This document shows, one piece after another, positions 5,365 through 6,384 of a stretch of DNA of 6,384 nt (position 1 is the first letter of the stretch; each line of letters starts with the position of its first letter). The notes beneath the pieces were generated by a model. The model searched no databases. It saw nothing but the letters and a program-made list of their open reading frames with translations, and had not been told where the DNA came from. The translations under genes and the position numbers were made by a program. The stretch spans positions 1 to 6,384 of the forward strand of contig JACQUR010000210.1 of assembly GCA_016210245.1 (NCBI GenBank). The letters run 5' to 3'. This stretch comes from Chloroflexota bacterium. Its GTDB lineage: Bacteria; Chloroflexota; UBA6077; JACQUR01.

Positions 5365-6183
5365 TCACACTTCCACGTCGTAGCTCACGGAGGGCACCTC
5401 CACGGTACGGGTCGCTTCCGGTCGCCCCGGCGCTCGCACCACCAGGGTCATCGGGCCGCGACGCGCGCGCGCGAGCACGAAGCGGCCCTCCTCGTCGGTC
5501 ACCAGCTCGATGCCCGTCTCGGCTACCACGACCGTCGCCTCGGGGATGCCGCGCTTCGGGGCCTCGCGGTCGTACACCCGCCCGCTGATCTGGAGCGCCT
5601 CGGTCGGCTCGTGTCCGTTGAGCTGGTCCATGCGCACGGCGCGGGTGAACGCCATCGGGCTGGTGAAGACGACCTCCAGGTCGAGGGCGAGCGTCACCGA
5701 GTAGTGGATGGCCGGGCGGATGCGATTCTCCAGCGCCTGCCACAGGTCGGCCGGGTTGACCTGCGGCTTCGCATCGGGCCGCGCGACCCTGGCCGGGACC
5801 GGGACCGGCTGGTCCTTCAGGCTGCCCTGGAGCAGGTCCTGGGGCAGGATGGGGTGTCGGGCCAGGGCTGCCAGCACCCGCCAGAGCAGCCGGTGCTCGT
5901 CCTCAGGCGCGCGCGCCCAGGAGGTCACCTGATAGGCAGCGTCGACCCGGACGGGGCCCCGCTGGCGAGTGGCGGTGCGCTCGCCGCGCTGGACCTCCCA
6001 GCCGTACTCGCGCAGCTCGAGGTTCTCCTGGACCGCGAACAGGAAGCAATTCACGGTGGGGCGGCTCAGCCGCCCGGACCACTCGCGGTCCGGGGCCTCG
6101 AAGCTGATGTCCACCTCTGCCAGATCGAGCGGGACGTGGCAAACCAGGAGCTGGCGAATCGTCTCGTCGAGGTCCGCGAACAC
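5365..6183 (-). CDS. DUF4255 / Pvc16-type tail cap (terminator) protein of an eCIS, with C-terminal carboxypeptidase-regulatory-like domain
   Basis: The product is 272 aa. Residues about 1-185 look like the DUF4255 (Pvc16 N-terminal) domain: an N-terminal helix with LDETIRQLLV, then DISFEAPDREW, RPTVNCFLFAVQENLELRE, and DAAYQVTSWA followed by EDEHRLLWRVLAAL. In the Afp/PVC family this protein caps the distal end of tube and sheath and limits particle length. Residues about 197-272 (ISGRVYD, IPEATVVVAETG, TDEEGRFVL, MTLVVRAPG) read as a carboxypeptidase-regulatory-like beta-sandwich joined to the cap domain. The start is GTG at 6183, preceded by GGGAGGGG about seven bases upstream, and the conserved N-terminus begins right there. 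It is the first gene of the minus-strand cluster, and a 157-base spacer separates it from the sheath gene. The cap assignment follows from the family and from the neighbouring sheath. The role of the extra domain is unknown; decoration of the distal end is a guess. Confidence 0.92.
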   Translation of the reverse strand: MFADLDETIRQLLVCHVPLDLAEVDISFEAPDREWSGRLSRPTVNCFLFAVQENLELREYGWEVQRGERTATRQRGPVRVDAAYQVTSWARAPEDEHRLLWRVLAALARHPILPQDLLQGSLKDQPVPVPARVARPDAKPQVNPADLWQALENRIRPAIHYSVTLALDLEVVFTSPMAFTRAVRMDQLNGHEPTEALQISGRVYDREAPKRGIPEATVVVAETGIELVTDEEGRFVLARARRGPMTLVVRAPGRPEATRTVEVPSVSYDVEV

Positions 6184-6252
6184 TCGGTTGCCCCTCCCAA
6201 ATCGAAGCTGACGGCCCAGTCCCCGGACGAACCTCGCCCAGACAGTGTTGCT

Positions 6253-6318
6253 AGCCTACCGGAGCAAGGGTTAAGTAACGGTTACGAGACGGTTAATCTC
6301 GACCGTGCGGCCGGTTAA
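6253..6318 (-). promoter_or_regulatory. Candidate operon promoter with 11-bp-phased GGTTAA operator repeats
   Basis: On the plus strand GGTTAA occurs at 6269-6274, 6291-6296 and 6313-6318, and GGTTAC at 6280-6285, giving spacings of 11, 11 and 22 bp. Read on the minus strand these are TTAACC-type half-sites on one helix face, much like the TTAACC repeats of cyanobacterial Pho boxes bound by PhoB-family regulators. A -10-like TAGGCT (6258-6253) begins nine bases after the last repeat, leaving an estimated leader of about 60 bases before the GTG at 6183. The spacing is seen directly; regulator and promoter are inferred. Confidence 0.5.
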
Positions 6319-6384
6319 AGGGTGAAGGGTGAAAGGGTGAAGGTTGAAGGGTGAAGGGTGAAGGGTGAAGGGTGAAGGGTGAAG
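6319..6384. repeat. Tandem heptamer (AGGGTGA)n microsatellite
   Basis: Nine units of AGGGTGA run from 6319 to 6382 and continue off the window. One unit is changed to AGGTTGA (6341-6347), and one extra A (6333) breaks the phase. The block marks the upstream boundary of the operon. Its length probably varies between strains through replication slippage. Confidence 0.95.

Noticed and set aside
5611..6318. A 235-codon plus-strand frame
   Set aside because: It is antisense to the DUF4255 cap gene and its last codons run through the operator-like array; it has no domain signature and no promoter logic.

Overview
This is a G+C-rich window whose genes all lie on the minus strand. It holds the early, tube-and-sheath part of an extracellular contractile injection system (eCIS; a phage-tail-like particle of the Afp/PVC kind). 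In transcription order, right to left, it contains: a DUF4255/Afp16-type cap protein (6183-5365), one contractile sheath protein (5207-3630), a first inner-tube protein (3553-3101), a tail-assembly-type protein (3052-2633), a DUF6760 reading frame (2654-2472) with no usable start codon, a small protein (2262-2050), a second divergent inner-tube protein (1976-1527), and a long Pro/Ala/Gly-rich open frame. That last frame starts at 1510 and is still open when the window ends at base 1. The order resembles eCIS loci of Chloroflexota, actinobacteria and cyanobacteria more than the Photorhabdus/Serratia order. Base composition and dispersed palindromic repeats make a Chloroflexota-type genome my best guess, but no marker gene confirms it.

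Right end (6184-6384): a heptamer microsatellite runs off the window. Next to it, upstream of the operon, is an array of GGTTAA-like hexamers at 11 and 22 bp intervals, placed like a PhoB/OmpR-family operator nine bases from a possible -10. Centre (3101-6183): the cap, sheath and tube genes start with GTG preceded by purine-rich ribosome-binding sites. Stem-forming intergenic spacers precede the sheath and tube genes, and no clear terminator is seen. Left-centre (1527-3052): the tail-assembly frame and the DUF6760 frame overlap in the -1 register. A GGGGG slip site is followed, after a 5-nt spacer, by a 12-13 bp stem-loop, and an SD-like GGAG lies 11 nt upstream. This is the layout of a programmed -1 frameshift, as in the lambda G/GT tail chaperones, and is the most notable observation here. 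Left end (1-1510): a 503-codon open frame is interrupted by in-frame DNA repeats, including palindromes also found in an intergenic gap at 2360-2403.

Inferred working of the set: the two tube proteins build the inner tube, the sheath polymerises around it, the cap protein ends both at the distal end, and the assembly protein with its possible frameshifted extension acts in tube assembly. The baseplate, spike, ATPase and cargo genes expected in such a locus would lie beyond the left edge.
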